Position numbers and translations under genes: made by a program. DNA of 64,000 bases from Buttiauxella sp. B2 (GTDB lineage: Bacteria > Pseudomonadota > Gammaproteobacteria > Enterobacterales > Enterobacteriaceae). Below the pieces are notes generated by a model, which searched no databases, was not told the origin of the DNA, and was given only the letters and a program-made list of their open reading frames with translations. The number at the start of each line of letters is the position of its first letter. Position 1 is the stretch's first letter. Shown piece by piece: positions 49,636-60,317 of the stretch. The DNA lies in contig NZ_VEXQ01000010.1 in the NCBI RefSeq assembly GCF_006376615.1, positions 62,001 to 126,000 of the forward strand, read 5' to 3'.

Positions 49636-51606
49636 TTAGAACGTGTAATCCACCGCCATAAAGTAACGACGGCCATCTTCGTTGTAACTGTAATCATCAC
49701 GACTCAGATCTTTATCGCCCAGGTTCATGACACCCGCACGTAGTTTGATAGCTTTCGTTGCCTTCCATGCCGCGCCCGTGTTCCACACCACATAACCGCC
49801 AGGCGTTGCTTCACCGTCGGTGGTGGCACGTTGTTCACCGGTATAGTTTGCAGAAACGTAGAATGACCAATCATCCAATGGCGCCCAATCAACCGTACCG
49901 TTTGCAGTATGGAATGGTAACGAGGCCAATGGTTTATTGCCACCGCCACTCAAATCACGGCCATCGTTGTAGGTGTAGTTCAGCGTCAGTTTCCATTGCT
50001 CGCTAAACGGCACTTTCAACTCGGTTTCGACACCACGAACACGCGCTTTGTTGACGTTGTAGTATTTAAAGATTGGGCGGCCAGCACTGTCAAAACCAAC
50101 AAAGTTAGGATATGACGGAGCCTGGCTGATGTTCGAAGTACGATTAATATCAATCATATCGTCGAGGTTATTTTGGAAAGTCGTGATGCTGCCGGATACG
50201 CCGTCCAGTAAACCTTCATCGCCTGCGTAGTACAGACCGAATTCGAAACTTTCACTGGTTTCTGGTTTCAAATCTGGCGTGCCCACAATCTTACAAGAAC
50301 CACGGCAGGAGTTACTGGTCCAGTCTGGGCTTAGCTGTAATAAAGAAGGTGCTTTAAACGCCGTTGCCCAGCCACCTTTCATGGTAACAGTGTCTGTTGC
50401 GCTATAGACCAGGTACGCACGCGGGCTCCAGTGGTCACCGTAGGTTTCGTGGTCGTCCATACGCACGCCAGTGGTCAGCGCGAGCGGTTCGAAAATCCGC
50501 CATTCATCTTCCACAAACAACGCATACTGGCTGGCAGAGGTTTCAGTGCTGTTGCTTCCGGTAAGGTTTACCGGGTCAGTCAGCTTATCGTGTCGCCATT
50601 CGCCACCAAAGGTCAGCAGCTGGTTAATTTCACCCAATGGCAGAACCAGTTTGCCATCCAGGCTGCTATTACGTGAGGTAATAGGCGAGCTATTGCCAGG
50701 ATTGAGGTTATCAATCTTGTCACCGTAGAAACGCAGTTCGGTATTACCGTAATCCCAACGACCATTATGGGAAATAGAGTAATCCTGGCGTTCCATGCGG
50801 TTTTTATTCAAAGAGTCGGAATCGCGGTCCTGGCGGTCAAAGCCATAACCAAAGCTCATGTCCTGGTTTTCAGTTGGTGTTAGAGAAAACTCAGCGCTCC
50901 CACTGCGCGTGGTGAAGCCTTCAATACGCGGCGTTTCACCCGTTGCGGCGGTGCTGGAAGGTTCTGGTTTGTCTTTCTCGCGCTTACCAAGGTTGCCGTA
51001 TACTTTCACCCCGAGCAGATCGTCAATGATCGGGCCGCTGGCGAAGAAGTTGCTGTTATAGGAATCACCGCGATCGCGATCTTCCTGAAGGGTTGTATCC
51101 GCCGTGACGGTGCCGTGCCAGGCTTTGCCTACTTTGCGCGTAATGATATTAACCACGCCACCTAACGCATCTGAACCGTATAGCGAAGACATCGGCCCAC
51201 GCACCACTTCGATTCGCTCGATGGCATCCACCGGGATCCAGTTGAGGTCAAAATCGTTATGACGGAACACGGCATTACGGGAGTTAACGCGTTTACCATC
51301 GACCAGGATCAGCGTGTAGCTGCTGTCCAGACCACGAATACTGACGCCCTGACGGTTATCCCCTTCATTGGTAAGTTGCACACCCGGGACTTCCTGCAAG
51401 ACATCTTTCAGGTTCTGGATAGGTTTCTTTTTCAGGTCTTCTTGAGTGATAACGCTAATACTGGCAGGGGCATCTTTGAGGTTTTGCTCGGTAGCAGAAG
51501 CTGTAACAACCATAGTGTCTTCACGTTCTTCGGCAATTACCGGAAACGCAGCACTGATTATTGACGCGCAAAGTCCTCCCCGGACGATGGGATTCAACCT
51601 TAACAT
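49636..51606 (-). CDS. cirA: Catecholate siderophore/colicin I receptor CirA
   Basis: TonB-dependent outer-membrane receptor of 656 residues (E. coli 663). After a signal peptide (to about VIAEE) comes the TonB box region DTMVVTAS, the plug domain ([20 protein letters not shown]) and a 22-strand barrel ending in Phe (YFMAVDYTF). It imports linear catecholates such as dihydroxybenzoylserine and serves colicin I and some siderophore antibiotics. ATG 51606 has GGAG at 6 bases and matches the E. coli start; an open frame 66 bp longer is rejected. Confidence 0.95.
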   Translation of the reverse strand: MLRLNPIVRGGLCASIISAAFPVIAEEREDTMVVTASATEQNLKDAPASISVITQEDLKKKPIQNLKDVLQEVPGVQLTNEGDNRQGVSIRGLDSSYTLILVDGKRVNSRNAVFRHNDFDLNWIPVDAIERIEVVRGPMSSLYGSDALGGVVNIITRKVGKAWHGTVTADTTLQEDRDRGDSYNSNFFASGPIIDDLLGVKVYGNLGKREKDKPEPSSTAATGETPRIEGFTTRSGSAEFSLTPTENQDMSFGYGFDRQDRDSDSLNKNRMERQDYSISHNGRWDYGNTELRFYGDKIDNLNPGNSSPITSRNSSLDGKLVLPLGEINQLLTFGGEWRHDKLTDPVNLTGSNSTETSASQYALFVEDEWRIFEPLALTTGVRMDDHETYGDHWSPRAYLVYSATDTVTMKGGWATAFKAPSLLQLSPDWTSNSCRGSCKIVGTPDLKPETSESFEFGLYYAGDEGLLDGVSGSITTFQNNLDDMIDINRTSNISQAPSYPNFVGFDSAGRPIFKYYNVNKARVRGVETELKVPFSEQWKLTLNYTYNDGRDLSGGGNKPLASLPFHTANGTVDWAPLDDWSFYVSANYTGEQRATTDGEATPGGYVVWNTGAAWKATKAIKLRAGVMNLGDKDLSRDDYSYNEDGRRYFMAVDYTF

Positions 51607-51752
51607 TCCTTTCTCCATGAGGTGAATAGCAAACAAAATAGATGGATTGCGCTCACATTCCTGATGCGTCATTTGCTACTTTGGCAAGCGACTGCGGCCT
51701 TTACTCACCGACATCCAGCGGTGATAAAGAGTGGCGACACCATAGATTAAAC

Positions 51753-51771
51753 GAGAATAGTTATCAATCAA
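51753..51771. promoter_or_regulatory. Possible Fur box upstream of cirA
   Basis: GAGAATAGTTATCAATCAA matches 11 of 19 positions of GATAATGATAATCATTATC. It lies 147 bp before the cirA ATG. Fur control of cirA is established in E. coli; this particular site is a weak match. Confidence 0.4.
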
Positions 51772-51823
51772 ATTGTTAAAATTTGTAATACATAGAAAGG
51801 AAGTTTGCGGGGGAGAGATAAAA

Positions 51824-51846
51824 AAGGGCGCGATAATCGCGCCCTT
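51824..51846 (-). terminator. Terminator of lysP
   Basis: Stem AAGGGCGCG/CGCGCCCTT directly after the lysP stop; on the minus strand it is followed by a run of T (TTTTTT). A clear Rho-independent terminator. Confidence 0.88.
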
Positions 51847-51852
51847 CTGGGG

Positions 51853-53322
51853 TTACTTTTTAAACGTCTTTGGGAAGGTCATTTCACTGTATTTAACGAA
51901 ACGAGTTCCTTTTGTAATCCGGTAACCGAACCAAATAGCCAGGAACAGCGGGATACCAATGTAGGTCGCCGTTACACCTGCCCAGTCGATTCTATCGGCC
52001 AGGAATGCTTCGTAGTTCTGACCCAAAGTGATAACAAGGCACAGGACGAAGGCAAAGATTGGCCCCACAGGGAAGAAACCGGAGACATACGGTAAATCTT
52101 TAAGATCAAGCCCTTGCTTCACATAACCACGACGGAAACGGTAGTGGCTAATCGCAATCCCCAACCAGGCGATAAAGCCAGTCATGCCGGATGTATTGAG
52201 CAGCCACAGGTAAACAGTCTGGTTGCCAAACATAGAGGTCAGGAAGCACAAACCCGCCACAACGGTAGTCGCGTACAGCGCGTTACGTGGAACACCGCCT
52301 TTGGACAACTTCGAGAAAATGCGCGGCGCTTTACCGTCGCAAGCCAGGGTATAGAGCATACGAGTAGATGCGTACATCCCGGAGTTACCCGCAGACAGTA
52401 CCGCAGTCAGAATAACCGCATTCATTACTGCCGCAGCAGACAACAGGCCTGCGTGTTCAAATACCAGAGTGAACGGGCTAACGCCGATATCTTTTACATC
52501 GTTACGCAGCAGGCTCGGATCGGTATAAGGAATGATCAGGCTGATAATCAGAATCGCGAACACATAGAACAGCAGGATACGCCAGAACACCTGACGCACC
52601 GCACGTGGGATGTTCTTGCCTGGATCTTCAGATTCGCCCGCAGCCACACCAATAAGCTCGGTCCCCTGGAACGAGAAGCCGACTATCATCGCCACACCGA
52701 TCATGGCGGAGAATCCACCGGCAAACGGTGCATCACCAATCGCCCAGTTGCTCCAGCCCGCAGGTTGTGCACCTTTAAAGATGCCAAGAATCATCATCAG
52801 GCCGACAATGATAAAGATAATTATCGTCGTCACTTTAATCAGTGAGAACCAGTATTCTGCTTCGCCAAAGCCTTTAACGGAGATGTAGTTGAGCAAGAAC
52901 ATAATGCCGAGGAACAGCGCACTCCAGATCCAACCAGGGGTGTCCGGGAACCAGTAGTTCATCACAAGTTGTGATGCGACAAGGTCAACGGCGATAGTTA
53001 CCGCCCAGTTGTACCAGTAGTTCCAGCCCAGTGCGAAACCAAAACCTTCTTCTACGTAATGTTGCCCGTAGGTAGCAAAAGAACCAGAAACCGGCATGTA
53101 AGCCGCAAGCTCGCCCAAGCTTGTCATCAGGAAATACACCATCAGACCAATCAGCATGTAGGAGAGCAGCGCGCCGCCAGGGCCCGCCTGAGAAATGGTT
53201 GCGCCAGAGGCAACAAATAGCCCAGTACCGATGGAGCCGCCGATGGCGATCATCGTTAAGTGGCGCGCTTTTAGCTCACGACGTAAGCCAGGCGCTTGTG
53301 TTGTTTTATCTTGAGAAACCAT
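51853..53322 (-). CDS. lysP: Lysine-specific permease LysP
   Basis: Inner-membrane amino acid/proton symporter of 489 residues (the E. coli length) with 12 hydrophobic helices, APC superfamily. The segment HLTMIAIGGSIGTGLFVASGA is the family signature in helix 1. LysP takes up lysine and also holds CadC inactive when lysine is low. ATG 53322 (MVSQDKTTQAPGLRRELK) matches E. coli; an ATG 21 bp upstream is in frame but not needed. In K-12 the next gene is yeiE; here an SDR gene comes between. Confidence 0.96.
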   Translation of the reverse strand: MVSQDKTTQAPGLRRELKARHLTMIAIGGSIGTGLFVASGATISQAGPGGALLSYMLIGLMVYFLMTSLGELAAYMPVSGSFATYGQHYVEEGFGFALGWNYWYNWAVTIAVDLVASQLVMNYWFPDTPGWIWSALFLGIMFLLNYISVKGFGEAEYWFSLIKVTTIIIFIIVGLMMILGIFKGAQPAGWSNWAIGDAPFAGGFSAMIGVAMIVGFSFQGTELIGVAAGESEDPGKNIPRAVRQVFWRILLFYVFAILIISLIIPYTDPSLLRNDVKDIGVSPFTLVFEHAGLLSAAAVMNAVILTAVLSAGNSGMYASTRMLYTLACDGKAPRIFSKLSKGGVPRNALYATTVVAGLCFLTSMFGNQTVYLWLLNTSGMTGFIAWLGIAISHYRFRRGYVKQGLDLKDLPYVSGFFPVGPIFAFVLCLVITLGQNYEAFLADRIDWAGVTATYIGIPLFLAIWFGYRITKGTRFVKYSEMTFPKTFKK

Positions 53323-53527
53323 AGAAAATTGCGGTCCATACAAAAAATGAGGCGAGATTGTAGCAAACCAGTCTGATACTTATAGTAGAAATGCGCTGTT
53401 ATAAGACAGCTTCATGATCGGAGGTGAATTATAAGTAATGCACTTATGACAGGGGATGGTGAACGGTTTTTGAAGGAGTTTGAATGAGAGATGGGAGTCC
53501 CTTCCCGGGCATATAACGCAGTGGCTG

Positions 53528-54637
53528 CTATTTAAAATCGACTTTCATTAATTCGGGAATGGTGGCATCGCGTGTCGTTTCCACGCAACGGTTGATGTAA
53601 TCAACGAAACGTGGTGGCGGTGACATACCTAAATCAAGCAGCTTTTTATTTGAAAAACGCACATTCAACATCGAAAACTCGCCATACAAACGCATTGCTT
53701 TTAGCATTAACCTTTCATTGCATGGGCCGTAAATTGTTTTGAAATCTCTACGATCTTTTACCAGTTCGCTGTAATCCACCTGCTGGTAAGTTGAATAGAT
53801 AGGTTTTTGATTGAGCGCCACAGCCATTGCCTTATCTATTTCGACAAACGGCGTGCTTCCGGTATCACCAGCCGATATGTGATAAACCTTTTCAGTAAGC
53901 CCTGGGCGTTTCGTTAATAACAACAGCGCTTCGGCACAGTAGTCCACTGGGATAACATCTATTTTATCATCCATTGAACACATGAATTTACCGAGCATCA
54001 GCACCATGCGGAATACCCAAAAAATGCTGCTGGATGGACGGCAACCTTCTTCGCTGTGCCCCACCACGATTGAAGGACGAGCAATCACCAATGGTAGTTG
54101 CGGGCAGTGCTCTATAATCAATTGTTCAATGGTAGATTTAGACCACGTATATTGCACCAAATGTTCTTCTTCTGGTTTACGCGTCATGCTTTCAGTCACC
54201 AGCGTTCCCGCTTCTGGAACGCATGACATCGCTGTTCCCACGTGTACAAAGCGAACCAAACCCTGAACATCCGCCATTCTCTTTACGAATTTCAGTGTCC
54301 CTTCTACGTTCACTTTCCAGATCAACGCATTATCGCCAAATGAAGCAACAGCGGCGGAGTTGATCACATGAGTGATATAAGGAAGCCGGGCATCATCCAA
54401 AAAATCTTCTGACGTTGCCAAATCACCAAGCAATATATTTTCTTCATTAATTTTATTAAGTAAGGCTTCACTGCATCCAAACTTAGCAAGATTGTTTCTG
54501 ACTCGAATGACACCTTCTTCGGGAGAGTTTGCTCTCACCAACAATAGAAATGAGTCAATCGAAGAGTCAGAAAGCGCTCGCGCTAATACAGCACCACCCA
54601 GGAAGCCAGTGGTTCCGGTAATCAATAGATTGCTCAT
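53528..54637 (-). CDS. SDR-type NAD(P)-binding protein, thioester/fatty acyl reductase-like
   Basis: Cytoplasmic Rossmann-fold protein of 369 residues. The dinucleotide-binding motif is GTTGFLGG near the N terminus; the active-site pair is in YTWSKS (YxxxK), and ARPSIVVG follows. The fold and motifs fit NAD_binding_4 (fatty acyl-CoA reductases and thioester-reductase domains, including the terminal domain of nonribosomal synthetases), but here it stands alone, without carrier protein or synthetase neighbour. The substrate is unknown. It is inserted between lysP and yeiE, adjacent genes in K-12. Codon use is somewhat AT-rich and the upstream spacer is very AT-rich, consistent with later arrival. 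Confidence 0.75.
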   Translation of the reverse strand: MSNLLITGTTGFLGGAVLARALSDSSIDSFLLLVRANSPEEGVIRVRNNLAKFGCSEALLNKINEENILLGDLATSEDFLDDARLPYITHVINSAAVASFGDNALIWKVNVEGTLKFVKRMADVQGLVRFVHVGTAMSCVPEAGTLVTESMTRKPEEEHLVQYTWSKSTIEQLIIEHCPQLPLVIARPSIVVGHSEEGCRPSSSIFWVFRMVLMLGKFMCSMDDKIDVIPVDYCAEALLLLTKRPGLTEKVYHISAGDTGSTPFVEIDKAMAVALNQKPIYSTYQQVDYSELVKDRRDFKTIYGPCNERLMLKAMRLYGEFSMLNVRFSNKKLLDLGMSPPPRFVDYINRCVETTRDATIPELMKVDFK

Positions 54638-54901
54638 TTTAGAAACTCTGAATTTAAAAATACCATACTAAGTTGCGATTTATAAACAGTGCATAAATAA
54701 AACCAGCAACAAAAAATCACAGCCTTTATTATTTGTAACTTATTGTATTTTTAATAGAGCTATTAAGTTTAAAATCAAAGTTGTTTAAATACGGTATATT
54801 GATTATAAAAAAATTTAATGTCTTAACACACCAAACAACCAACATTAAATTAACGAAAACAGTCAGGCTGTTTTCATTAATTAACCTTTATGCTTACGCC
54901 C
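54638..54901. other. AT-rich spacer upstream of the SDR gene
   Basis: A 264 bp spacer of high AT content between the SDR start and the yeiE stop. It holds the SDR promoter and, at 54855-54875, the terminator of yeiE. No gene is supported. Confidence 0.5.
54855..54875 (-). terminator. Terminator of yeiE
   Basis: Hairpin GAAAACAG/CTGTTTTC with a 5-base loop, 27 bp after the yeiE stop. It would also separate yeiE transcription from the SDR gene. Confidence 0.65.
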
Positions 54902-55768
54902 CTACGCTTCGCAATACTTCAAAAAGCGCAGCAATGCGTTGGAAATATGTTTTTGACGATGATGAATACGGTACAACGTGCGCACCAAACGCGGCAGTGG
55001 AACAGGCACTACCACCAGAGATCCGGTTTCCAGTTGTTCTGCAATGACTCTGCGCGACAGACAGCTAATGCCAAGACCATGACGCACGGCATGTTTAATC
55101 GCCTCTGAATTCCCCAATTCCATACCAAGATGGAACTGCGGCAAATGCGAAAGCAGTAGGTAATCGACAATTTCACGCGTACCGGAACCTTTTTCACGTA
55201 AGATCCACGGCTGTTCTGCCAGGCTTTGCAACGTGACCGGTTTTTGCAATAAAGGCGCGTCTGGAGGAGCAAAAACCACCAGCTCATCTTCCAACCACGG
55301 CTCTGTAACCAGCTCAGTCATATGGCTCGGGCCTTCAATCAGGCCGATATCGACACGGAAATCAGCCACCGCATTAATCACATCCTGGCTATTACCGACA
55401 CTCATATCCAGCGGAAGTGAGGGAAAGTCACGGCGGTAGTGGGCAATCATTTCCGGCAGGATATAGTTGCCAATAGTACTGCTGGCATAAACGCGGATGG
55501 CTCCGTTGTCTTCTTTAAAGAGTTGTTCGACTTCCGTCGCCTGTTCCAGCAAACCCACCACGCGCGGGTATAACAAGCGGCCATGTTCGTTGACCACCAG
55601 GCGCTTGCCTACCCGGTCAAACAATTGCACGCCCAACTGTCCTTCCAGGTCGGACAATGCCGCACTCACCGCAGACTGCGATAGCGCCAGCATCTGCGAC
55701 GCCTGAGTAGTCGACCCGCTTTTAAGAACTTCGGCGAAAACTTCAAGTTGCCGTAGCGTGATATGCAT
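54902..55768 (-). CDS. yeiE: LysR-type regulator YeiE
   Basis: Transcription regulator of 288 residues. The N-terminal winged helix-turn-helix is [38 protein letters not shown], followed by a two-lobed ligand-binding domain. YeiE has been connected in enterobacteria to control of the divergent yeiH and to sulfite response and motility. It is divergent from yeiH with a 104 bp AT-rich spacer, as in K-12. The gene on the other side (lysP side) is an added SDR gene. Confidence 0.94.
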   Translation of the reverse strand: MHITLRQLEVFAEVLKSGSTTQASQMLALSQSAVSAALSDLEGQLGVQLFDRVGKRLVVNEHGRLLYPRVVGLLEQATEVEQLFKEDNGAIRVYASSTIGNYILPEMIAHYRRDFPSLPLDMSVGNSQDVINAVADFRVDIGLIEGPSHMTELVTEPWLEDELVVFAPPDAPLLQKPVTLQSLAEQPWILREKGSGTREIVDYLLLSHLPQFHLGMELGNSEAIKHAVRHGLGISCLSRRVIAEQLETGSLVVVPVPLPRLVRTLYRIHHRQKHISNALLRFLKYCEA

Positions 55769-55872
55769 GGTGGATGCGCCTTAACACTTATTCAGATTGA
55801 TTATAAATATATAATCAATTTTATTTTTAAGCCAGCTGGCCTTATCCTTATGCCAACAAAAAGGAGAAGGTT

Positions 55873-56922
55873 ATGGCTACGTTATCAATTCCCACTCGTC
55901 GACATACATTGTGGCATTTCCTGCCAGGACTGCTGCTTGCAGGCGGCATTACAGCATTGGCGCTATGGTTGGGTAACATTCCCTCCGTTGCAGGCTTCGG
56001 CTTGGGTGCGTTAACACTCGCTATTTTGTGTGGGATGGTGATTGGCAACACGCTCTACCCGAAAATCTGGAAGCACTGCGATGGTGGCGTGCTCTTTGCC
56101 AAACAACATTTGTTGCGCCTGGGCATCATTCTTTATGGCTTCCGACTGACGTTTTCGCAAATTGCTGATGTCGGTGCCAGCGGTGTCATCATCGACGCCC
56201 TGACATTATGTAGCACTTTTGCCCTTGCCTGCTGGCTCGGCCAGAAAGTCTTTGGTCTGGATAAGCAAACCAGTTGGTTAATCGGTGCCGGTAGTAGTAT
56301 TTGCGGTGCGGCAGCGATTCTGGCAACAGAGCCTGTGGTTAAGGCGGAGGCCAGTAAAGTCACAGTTGCCGTTGCGACGGTAGTCATTTTCGGTACGCTG
56401 GCTATCTTCATTTATCCAATGATTTATCCGTACGTAACACAGTGGTTTACACCGGAAGCCTTTGGTATCTACACCGGTTCAACCATGCATGAAGTCGCGC
56501 AAGTAGTTGCTGCGGGGCATGCGATTAGCCCTGAAACTGAAAATGCGGCAGTCATTGCTAAAATGCTGCGCGTTATGATGTTGGCTCCGTTCCTGATTTT
56601 CCTGGCAGCTCGTGTTAAACAGCTGGCTCCCGCAGGCGAAGCGCAGAAAAGTAAAATTACTATTCCATGGTTTGCAGTGCTGTTTATTGTGGTGGCGATG
56701 TTTAACTCGCTGCACCTGCTGCCAGCCTGGGCTGTCAATGCTTTGATTACTTTGGATACTTTCTTGCTAGCCATGGCGATGGCGGCGTTGGGTTTAACCA
56801 CTCATTTCAGTGCGCTGAAAAAAGCCGGTGTACGTCCACTGTTGATGGCGCTGGTGCTGTTTATCTGGCTGATTGTTGGCGGTGGTGCAATTAACCTCGG
56901 TATTCATCACCTGATGGCATAA
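55873..56922 (+). CDS. yeiH: YeiH, UPF0324-family membrane transporter-like protein
   Basis: Inner-membrane protein of 349 residues (the E. coli length) with about ten hydrophobic helices, family Cons_hypoth698 (PSE-like). Conserved blocks are LLRLGIILYGFRLTFSQI, GAGSSICGAAAILATEPVVKA and STMHEVAQVVAAGHAI. The substrate is not proven; sulfite or a related anion has been proposed because of YeiE. The start is preceded by AAGGAGAAGG at good distance. It is 75 bp before nfo. Confidence 0.93.
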   Translation: MATLSIPTRRHTLWHFLPGLLLAGGITALALWLGNIPSVAGFGLGALTLAILCGMVIGNTLYPKIWKHCDGGVLFAKQHLLRLGIILYGFRLTFSQIADVGASGVIIDALTLCSTFALACWLGQKVFGLDKQTSWLIGAGSSICGAAAILATEPVVKAEASKVTVAVATVVIFGTLAIFIYPMIYPYVTQWFTPEAFGIYTGSTMHEVAQVVAAGHAISPETENAAVIAKMLRVMMLAPFLIFLAARVKQLAPAGEAQKSKITIPWFAVLFIVVAMFNSLHLLPAWAVNALITLDTFLLAMAMAALGLTTHFSALKKAGVRPLLMALVLFIWLIVGGGAINLGIHHLMA

Positions 56923-56999
56923 TTTGGAACGGTAAAATACTGTCTAACCCGCTATCATGGTCGGTTTCCCGGTAGCGGGTTTTGACAGGAGAAAGAATG

Positions 57000-57857
57000 A
57001 TGAAGTTTATTGGCGCACACGTCAGTGCCTCTGGTGGTCTGGAAAATGCTGCAATTCGTGCATACGAGCTGGAAGCCACTGCTTTTGCCCTGTTCACCAA
57101 AAACCAACGTCAGTGGCGTGCAGCACCGCTTACCGACGAAGTTATCAGTAATTTCAAACGCGCCTGTGAAAAGTATAATTACGGTCCAGGCCAAATCCTC
57201 CCCCACGACAGCTATCTGATTAACCTCGGTCATCCCGTTGAAGAAGCGTTGGAAAAATCCCGCGAAGCCTTTATTGATGAGATGGAACGCTGCATGCAGT
57301 TGGGTCTGACGCTGCTGAACTTCCATCCTGGCAGCCACTTGAAACAAATTCCCGAAGAAGAGTGCCTGGCCCTTATCGCGCAGTCGATAAACATCGCGCT
57401 GGATAAAACCGAAGGTGTGACGGCAGTGATTGAAAACACGGCAGGCCAGGGTAGCAATCTCGGTTTCCACTTTGAACATCTGGCAGCGATCATTGATGGC
57501 GTAGAAGATAAGTCTCGCGTAGGTGTTTGTATTGATACCTGCCACGCCTTTGCGGCGGGTTATGACCTGCGTACCGAGGCTGACTGCGAACAGACTTTTG
57601 CTGAATTTGACAGAATTGTTGGGTTCAAATATTTGCGCGGCATGCATCTTAACGACGCGAAAAGTGCCTTTGCTAGCCGGGTAGACCGCCATAACAGCTT
57701 GGGAGAAGGCAATATTGGCCACACGCCATTTAGCTGGATTATGCGCGACAACCGCTTTGACGGGATCCCGTTGATTCTGGAGACGACCAATCCGGATATT
57801 TGGGCTGAAGAAATTGCCTGGCTGAAAGCTCAGCAAACAGAAAAAGCCGTCGCATAA
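57000..57857 (+). CDS. nfo: Endonuclease IV
   Basis: AP endonuclease of 285 residues (the E. coli length) that cuts DNA at abasic sites and repairs oxidised 3' ends. The zinc-binding residues are in [54 protein letters not shown] and ILETTNP. The double ATG (56997 and 57000) follows AGGAG; the second gives the E. coli length. In E. coli it is in the SoxRS regulon; I see no clear soxbox here. A GC-rich hairpin follows. Confidence 0.97.
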   Translation: MKFIGAHVSASGGLENAAIRAYELEATAFALFTKNQRQWRAAPLTDEVISNFKRACEKYNYGPGQILPHDSYLINLGHPVEEALEKSREAFIDEMERCMQLGLTLLNFHPGSHLKQIPEEECLALIAQSINIALDKTEGVTAVIENTAGQGSNLGFHFEHLAAIIDGVEDKSRVGVCIDTCHAFAAGYDLRTEADCEQTFAEFDRIVGFKYLRGMHLNDAKSAFASRVDRHNSLGEGNIGHTPFSWIMRDNRFDGIPLILETTNPDIWAEEIAWLKAQQTEKAVA

Positions 57858-57898
57858 CCCCGTATTATATAACGGCTAACTCCACAATGACGGAATAA

Positions 57899-57920
57899 CG
57901 CGCCAGTCACCACTGGCGCG
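57899..57920. terminator. Terminator between nfo and nupX
   Basis: Perfect inverted repeat CGCGCCAGT/ACTGGCGCG with a 4-base loop between the convergent stops. Confidence 0.7.
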
Positions 57921-57928
57921 CATTTCTG

Positions 57929-59179
57929 TCAGGCCAGACCGATAAAGAAACCGGCGATGGTGGCACTCATCAGATTAGAGAGCGTAGCCGCAGCCAGTGC
58001 CCTTATTCCCAGTTGAGCGATTTCTGGCGCACGCTGGGGCGCAACGGCAGAAAACGCCCCAACCACCACCCCGATAGAACCAAAGTTTGCAAACCCGCAC
58101 AGCGCAAACGAGATGATAGCGATCGTCTTCACATCAAGTGTACCGCCAGTTTGCAGATACGGAGAGAAATGGAGGTACGCGACAAATTCGTTTATCGCCA
58201 GTTTCTGTCCAATCAAGCTTCCAGCCAGTGTCGCATCACTCCAGTCTACGCCCATTAACCAGGCCAGTGGCGCAAGCAGATAGCCAAAGATCCCTTCCAG
58301 TGTGGCGTGACCAAAACCAAACCAGCCGCCAACACCACCTATAACGCCATTAATCAGTGCGATAATGGCGACAAATGCCATCACGACCGTCGCCACGCCT
58401 GCTGCGATTTTCAGTCCGGTCATCGCCCCACTTGCTGCAGCTTCAATAATGCTTTTCGGCGGTGTCTCGGTGAACGACAGATTCTCAAAAGTAACCTGTG
58501 TTTCTTCCGTTGCCGGGCTCAGCATTCGAGCAAACAGAATCCCCCCGGGGATAGCCATCAATGAAGCTGCCAGCAGATAATCAATTGGCACACCCAGCCC
58601 GGCGTAACCAATCATTGTTGATCCAGCAATAGAGGCCATCCCGCTACAAATTGCGGTAAACAGTTCATTGCGATTGAGGCGGTCGATAAAGGGTTTTACT
58701 ATCGCTGGGATTTCATTCTGTCCAAGAAAAATGGTAGTGACCGCAACAAAAGATTCGATCTTACTGATGTTCAGTGCTTTCTGGAAAATACCGCCAAGAA
58801 TACGGATAAGTCCCCCCATCACACCGACGTAATAAAGCAAGCTCACCAACGCGGTAATAAAAATAATTGCCGGTAGCACACGAAAGGCAAACACAAATCC
58901 AGCACCATCAAATACCTGGTCCATTCTTGGCCCCACCAACGAACCAAAAATAAACGCGCTACCGGCATCGCTGTAGGTCATGACTTTATGCACGCCCAAC
59001 GCGGCTTGTTCGGCCAGCCATTTCCCTGGAGGGAAATAGAGCATTACACCGCCGATGGCGATTTGCAGCACCAGCGCCGCCCCTACCGTACGTAGGCTAA
59101 TGCGTTTTTTATTTACTGACAGCAAAAAAGCTATCGCCAGTAATACAGCCATACCCAGAACACTTCTCATTACATCCAT
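57929..59179 (-). CDS. nupX: Nucleoside transporter NupX
   Basis: Inner-membrane nucleoside/proton symporter of 416 residues (the E. coli length) of the concentrative NupC family. Family marks are FVAVTTIFLGQNEIPAIVKPF, GSTMIGYAGLG, GQKLAINEFVAYL and the C-terminal ALCGFANFGSIGVVVG. ATG 59179 (MDVMRSVLGM) matches E. coli; the frame is open 29 codons further up without homology. It follows rihB by 105 bp that contain a hairpin, so uptake and hydrolysis of nucleosides are linked. Confidence 0.95.
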   Translation of the reverse strand: MDVMRSVLGMAVLLAIAFLLSVNKKRISLRTVGAALVLQIAIGGVMLYFPPGKWLAEQAALGVHKVMTYSDAGSAFIFGSLVGPRMDQVFDGAGFVFAFRVLPAIIFITALVSLLYYVGVMGGLIRILGGIFQKALNISKIESFVAVTTIFLGQNEIPAIVKPFIDRLNRNELFTAICSGMASIAGSTMIGYAGLGVPIDYLLAASLMAIPGGILFARMLSPATEETQVTFENLSFTETPPKSIIEAAASGAMTGLKIAAGVATVVMAFVAIIALINGVIGGVGGWFGFGHATLEGIFGYLLAPLAWLMGVDWSDATLAGSLIGQKLAINEFVAYLHFSPYLQTGGTLDVKTIAIISFALCGFANFGSIGVVVGAFSAVAPQRAPEIAQLGIRALAAATLSNLMSATIAGFFIGLA

Positions 59180-59227
59180 AATGATTTCCCGCCATGCCAG
59201 GTCTGAACTCGTTATGGGCGACCGCTT

Positions 59228-59250
59228 ACTGCCCATCAGGTTTGGGCAGT
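59228..59250 (-). other. Hairpin between rihB and nupX
   Basis: Stem ACTGCCCA/TGGGCAGT with a 7-base loop lies 49 bp before the nupX ATG. Without a T run it is more likely an mRNA processing or attenuation element than a full terminator. Confidence 0.45.
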
Positions 59251-59284
59251 TACCTAATGCTGCCACTAATACGTCGGTGTTGGA

Positions 59285-60217
59285 TTAGATGTACTTGCGC
59301 ACACACTCTTCCACCAAATCCCAGAACCAGCCGGTATCGATAGCCATACCGACTTTTACATTTACCGGTTTTCCCAGAACACCCAATTCATCACAGACAG
59401 TACGGCCATAGCACGGGCCACTGTTTACATCGACCTCCACATACATGTCCTGTGTTTTGATGCCCTGAGGATTAATGAGATAGCCAATACAGGTCGCGTC
59501 ATGCACTGGGCCACCCGCCAGGCCGTAGTTCTCATATTGCGTTTTGAGGGTAAAATTCATGATGTCGCTGAACAACTGGCCGGCGGGGCCACCTACCTTT
59601 TCCATACGGGTAATGACATCAGCGGTGCAGACGGTTTGGTTAGTCAAATCAAGCCCCATCATCACCAGTGGCACGCCAGAGGTGAAGACAACACGAGCCG
59701 CCTCAGGGTCGGCGAAAATATTGAACTCTGCCGATGGGGTAAAGTTACCTGTGCCGTATGCCCCGCCCATCAGGACTATTTCACGGATTTTTGGCAGGAT
59801 GGCGGGCTGCATACGCATTGCCACCGCAATGTTGGTCAATGGCCCTACCGGCACCAATGTAATATCGCCGTCGCTTGCCATCAGCGTATCGATAATATAT
59901 TTAACTGCATGAGTACTTTCTGCTTTACGGGTTAACGGTGCAAATACCGGCCCATCCAGACCTGATTCGCCATGAATATTATCCGCAACAATCTGCTGTC
60001 GCATAATTGGCTGTGGCATCCCGGCATAAACAGGAGCATTAATATTCAGTTGCTGACAGACATTTAATCCATTAATTAATGTTTTATCCAGCGTTTGGTT
60101 TCCAGCAACAATGGTTATACCCAGTAATTCAATCGCCGGATGTTTCGCCGCCATCATTATAGCAATGGCATCATCATGACCTGGATCGCAATCCAGAATA
60201 ATCTTTCTTGTTTCCAT
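59285..60217 (-). CDS. rihB: Pyrimidine-specific ribonucleoside hydrolase RihB
   Basis: Calcium-dependent nucleoside hydrolase of 310 residues (E. coli 313) that splits cytidine and uridine to base and ribose. The N-terminal metal motif [13 protein letters not shown] and the [10 protein letters not shown] and [12 protein letters not shown] segments are the family hallmarks. It is cytoplasmic. It precedes nupX and is divergent from yeiL across 129 bp with two palindromes, as in the K-12 arrangement. Confidence 0.95.
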   Translation of the reverse strand: METRKIILDCDPGHDDAIAIMMAAKHPAIELLGITIVAGNQTLDKTLINGLNVCQQLNINAPVYAGMPQPIMRQQIVADNIHGESGLDGPVFAPLTRKAESTHAVKYIIDTLMASDGDITLVPVGPLTNIAVAMRMQPAILPKIREIVLMGGAYGTGNFTPSAEFNIFADPEAARVVFTSGVPLVMMGLDLTNQTVCTADVITRMEKVGGPAGQLFSDIMNFTLKTQYENYGLAGGPVHDATCIGYLINPQGIKTQDMYVEVDVNSGPCYGRTVCDELGVLGKPVNVKVGMAIDTGWFWDLVEECVRKYI

Positions 60218-60281
60218 ATCTTATTTCCCTTGTTCGCTGTTACGTTATTTTAGGTTCACCAAAGATGATTAGGTCTGGTCG

Positions 60282-60294
60282 ATGATTGAATCAT
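60282..60294. promoter_or_regulatory. Palindrome 1 in the rihB/yeiL spacer
   Basis: ATGATT-G-AATCAT, perfect 6 bp arms around one base. It is midway between the divergent starts and could be an operator of YeiL or another regulator. Confidence 0.4.
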
Positions 60295-60317
60295 AACGAC
60301 AGAAAACGTATGCTGAA

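Noticed and set aside
54781-55047. 88-codon plus-strand frame opposite yeiE 3' end
   Set aside because: Its second half is antisense to yeiE and its first half lies in the yeiE terminator region; no motif.
56955-57836. Long minus-strand open frame opposite nfo
   Set aside because: It is the antisense shadow of endonuclease IV, which is identified with certainty on the plus strand.
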